From: Zelonia costaricensis
Lineage: Eukaryota; Euglenozoa; Kinetoplastea; Trypanosomatida; Trypanosomatidae
Reading direction: 5' to 3'
DNA: 64,000 bases
NCBI GenBank assembly: GCA_030849075.1
Contig: JASAOO010003509.1
Coordinates: forward strand, 1 to 64,000
Below, piece by piece: positions 62,601 to 64,000 of the stretch (the first letter of the stretch is position 1; every line of letters begins with the position of its first letter). The position numbers and the translations under genes are program-made. The notes under the pieces were generated by a model. The model did no database searches, had not been told where the DNA came from, and saw nothing but the letters and a program-made list of their open reading frames with translations.

Positions 62601-63262
62601 TCTACCAGCGCGAGGACGGCGAGATCGCCTTCAGCGGCATCCACCAAATCCTGCAGCGCCGCGGCGTCTACCTCGAGCTGGGCACCCCCGAGGACGCCGA
62701 AATCGTGGAGACGCGGTACGGGCTGGCCAACGCAAAGATCGCCGAGATGACGGAGATGTTCCTCAAGGCCCCGCCGTCCGTCAACCCGGGCCTCTTCCGC
62801 CTGTTGAAGTGCCTCGTCGAAAACGGCGTCGCGCTCGCCGTGGTGTCGTACAGCCGCACCCTGAAGCAGATCATGGCGGCCAACCCGCAGCTAGCGCGCC
62901 TTTTCGTCGCCTCCATCGACGGTGAGGAGGCGCACGACCGCCGCATCATGGGCCAGCCACACCTCGACCTGTACGTGCGCGCCGCGGACAAGATTCACGT
63001 GGATACGAGCCGGTGCCTCGTCATCAGCCACCACCTTGACCGCGGCTTCGACGCCGAGGCCATGGCACAGTTCCGCATGTTCATCGACGTCGAGGACCCG
63101 TTTGTCAGCACGCGGTTCCCGAGCAGCCCATACCCGACGCTGACGCCAGACCAGGCAAAGCTGACGGGCCACGACAATCTCGTTGTGTGCCGGATGGAGC
63201 TCTCCCGCATCCCGACCTCCATCGACGAGGTGGAGGACATCGTGGACGGCAGACGAGCTTAG
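59687..63262 (+). CDS. GH65 phosphorylase-like protein fused to a degenerate HAD domain
   Basis: 1,191 residues. The main part follows the GH65 layout (maltose, trehalose, kojibiose and nigerose phosphorylases): beta-sandwich N-domain to about 400, (alpha/alpha)6 barrel about 420-810, C-terminal sheet to about 905. Landmarks are NRGAVFPLTTISG (about 530-545), TDEYN with E620 where the catalytic acid of the G-P-D-E-Y-H motif lies, and EGGLHFNAMA near 815-825. The phosphate-loop block H-x-S-S-L-S-P is altered to FDSPES. Residues about 920-1140 resemble the HAD beta-phosphoglucomutase domain, but motif I is D926-C-L (second Asp lost), motif III Lys is Gln1090, and motif IV has His-His (1115-1116) instead of acidic residues, so that half looks catalytically dead; motif II Ser1054 remains. 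Asn-, Gly- and Ser-rich insertions lie near 185-200 and 305-355. No signal peptide. The substrate cannot be told from sequence. Confidence 0.85.
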   Translation: MHSLLARDYEVPKKPIFLLEGRNVVQSTEASAFVSNSVTDSLMYSTNGNLGLRHLSEIETVGFETEVLMNGVYHEEQMDSSSFKGIPHTSQVGASICTIDLDCLLDGESGTLSSIPERTLNLDDGAYRSRCSDVMSSDGGLIFDTEYVRTLGRTDLSAWGAQVCYSNFRLGSMNSPVSVNSDNNNNNSGVGMSGSYAPHNQSVDSMSDAAAAAPAGHVMHRTQSDLNYRVELVVIISIDQESWEVSHRHVNHIFQSSLTSDKEVTTFTEVECVVKYGDTYRLLQAEVECTPWSRDSESEATTPFSRDRYHGGGGGNGARDGASSYSNGEGKDMATGVNGNGGGGGGARDGASHSAFVRPGAWHYGVFHSPNKAQKSYVIKKRFLMPLTPETVPDSIVLTFRACHTRGGVEQCLRPLPAIDEMIADQRAALVPFWKTFEADVRLQDDLSPSRSSLPFVYNAFRMFMVSHGLEGGLCRSGLSAAGDGLQFNLSEYIYYGLYYLLTQPEACLLLLKSVYHMLPHSRKYARVLAMNRGAVFPLTTISGVHATHAANINNARLHVNAEIGFLIALYDEATEDISAEDRLMLLELMLESARIWPQCGEWQDDHTVFRLDNIAGTDEYNSNASGNFYVNISARRHIASAFTFLNRQHTHLSEAQLNSVFAELQMTRHEMAELQAVADGIVVPQRHERLGVYMVHDNFDTLMDWGSDRAMHPLHLNYHPVHIYRRKVIDVPEVLLGMLLYPDEFDQRDFLHNFEYYLPLCTFDSPESLFVMAHALCRARSSFSQPMPLLRSLANIDLDNIVYSAEGGLHFNAMASALPGLIFGCGGVRLSPKGLQVHPILPAGIERYSFSVKWRGAVLRVAVDRLHITYDLLSGSSLRFIHGAPGERIHLHTGFGRCPATMQLAIPRTSQSQVAQFDGVVILCDCLFDNLLEYSYRSWYKTLETLFDTYRVLHNRAIPSLTPEEFIEKVVYQREDGEIAFSGIHQILQRRGVYLELGTPEDAEIVETRYGLANAKIAEMTEMFLKAPPSVNPGLFRLLKCLVENGVALAVVSYSRTLKQIMAANPQLARLFVASIDGEEAHDRRIMGQPHLDLYVRAADKIHVDTSRCLVISHHLDRGFDAEAMAQFRMFIDVEDPFVSTRFPSSPYPTLTPDQAKLTGHDNLVVCRMELSRIPTSIDEVEDIVDGRRA

Positions 63263-63336
63263 CGCGAAAAGAGAGAGGGAGCGAGAATGTAGGACGTTGC
63301 AGCTTCGCACTGTTCTGTCTGTGCACGTTTGTGTGC

Positions 63337-63371
<35 letters not shown>

Positions 63372-64000
63372 CGCTCGTTGCGCCCTTGGGGCGCGACGCG
63401 CGTTTGCCGCCATCACCTTTCTCTTTCTTTCTCTCGTTCTTTTTCTTACTGTTCCGCTTCTCCAATGCTGTCTTCGCCGTGCTGCACGCTCTCTTGTGAC
63501 CACGCATGACGGATCTTTGCTACTGTTGGCTTTTGCTTGCGTGGACTGAGCTCCTTTTGCTTGCTTTGTAGTTCCCACTCGCGGGTGGTGAGTGGTAGAG
63601 GGACACACGCACGCACGTGCACAAGCACAGACAACACGGGAGCCCTACACCCCCCCCCTCCCCTTCCTCACGCTGCACCCCCTTTCTCTTTCAGCGCCTC
63701 GATCTCTCTGTCTCTCTCTCTCTGCCTCTGCCTGATCCGTTTGGAGACTGCGTTGTGCTGGACTATGGATGTGTGTGTGGGGGGGGGAGGGGGGATGCTT
63801 GAGTGTGTTGGTGTATGGGCGTGTGTGTCTCTGTGTGTGTGTGTGTGTGAGTCTGCCTGTTCACATGAGTGGCAGATGACGTGCACGTTCGCTGGCGCCA
63901 CTCTCTCTCCCATTTCTCAGAGAGGGCGAGTGCACGTTTGAAGTTGACTCGTCGCCATCCCCCCCTCTCGTATCGCGTCTTCTCCATGGTAATGCTGGTC
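63263..64000. other. Downstream spacer to window end
   Basis: 738 bases without a gene. It holds a GT microsatellite, a CT-rich stretch 63410-63480, a C-run near 63650-63660, CT repeats 63700-63730, a G-rich tract 63779-63795 and further GT repeats to about 63850. Presumably the GH65 3' UTR and the next intergenic region. Confidence 0.6.
63341..63367 (+). repeat. GT dinucleotide microsatellite
   Basis: Thirteen uninterrupted GT units, about 80 bases after the GH65 stop codon. Confidence 0.9.

Noticed and set aside
1..64000. CRISPR arrays, insertion sequences, bacterial promoters or ribosome binding sites
   Set aside because: The sequence is kinetoplastid nuclear DNA; the repeats seen are microsatellites and homopolymers, with no spacer-repeat arrays or transposase genes.

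Overview
The window looks like nuclear DNA from a trypanosomatid flagellate, most likely a member of the Leishmaniinae (Leishmania, Crithidia or Leptomonas type). The reasons are: every credible gene lies on the + strand; no gene shows a cis-intron; coding sequences use mostly G or C at third positions; and the spacers are full of + strand polypyrimidine tracts followed by AG (candidate spliced-leader acceptors), A-tracts, GT/CA microsatellites and homopolymers. About 19 genes in 64 kb on one strand fits the interior of one polycistronic transcription unit. I see no strand switch, no bacterial-type operon signals and no credible gene on the - strand.

Left third (1-26 kb): ALG2 mannosyltransferase; a fold-type IV PLP (class IV aminotransferase-like) enzyme; a conserved-looking protein with a basic N-terminus; a centrin; a small Cys-motif protein; an unusually long 8.4 kb stretch without a recognisable gene (12143-20538); a histone-fold protein of the NF-YC/POLE4/CHRAC1 type; a CCDC6-like coiled-coil protein; and a small unknown protein.

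Middle (26-45 kb): an asparaginyl-tRNA synthetase whose N-terminus resembles the appended N-terminal domain of eukaryotic glutaminyl-tRNA synthetase, preceded by a coding-like segment split over two frames; AP-2 sigma adaptin; EMC5; a bL32-like mitoribosomal protein; a protein with an atypical bromodomain-like C-terminus; twinfilin; and an unknown 745-residue coiled-coil protein.

Right third (45-64 kb): an EHD/dynamin-family GTPase whose EH domain is replaced by a Met/Gln-rich tail; a PRP43/DHX15-type DEAH helicase; a 1,911-residue kelch-repeat protein; and a GH65 phosphorylase-like protein fused to a HAD (beta-phosphoglucomutase-like) domain that has lost most catalytic residues.

The genes are not a pathway. 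As usual in this group, unrelated housekeeping functions (N-glycan assembly, translation, endocytosis, ER membrane insertion, actin dynamics, RNA processing, chromatin) are co-transcribed and separated by trans-splicing and polyadenylation. Expression control is therefore expected in the UTRs, where several genes carry G-rich tracts close to the stop codon. No tRNA, rRNA, snoRNA, CRISPR array or intact mobile element could be supported by reading alone. Domain assignments come from motif recognition by eye, not from searches.
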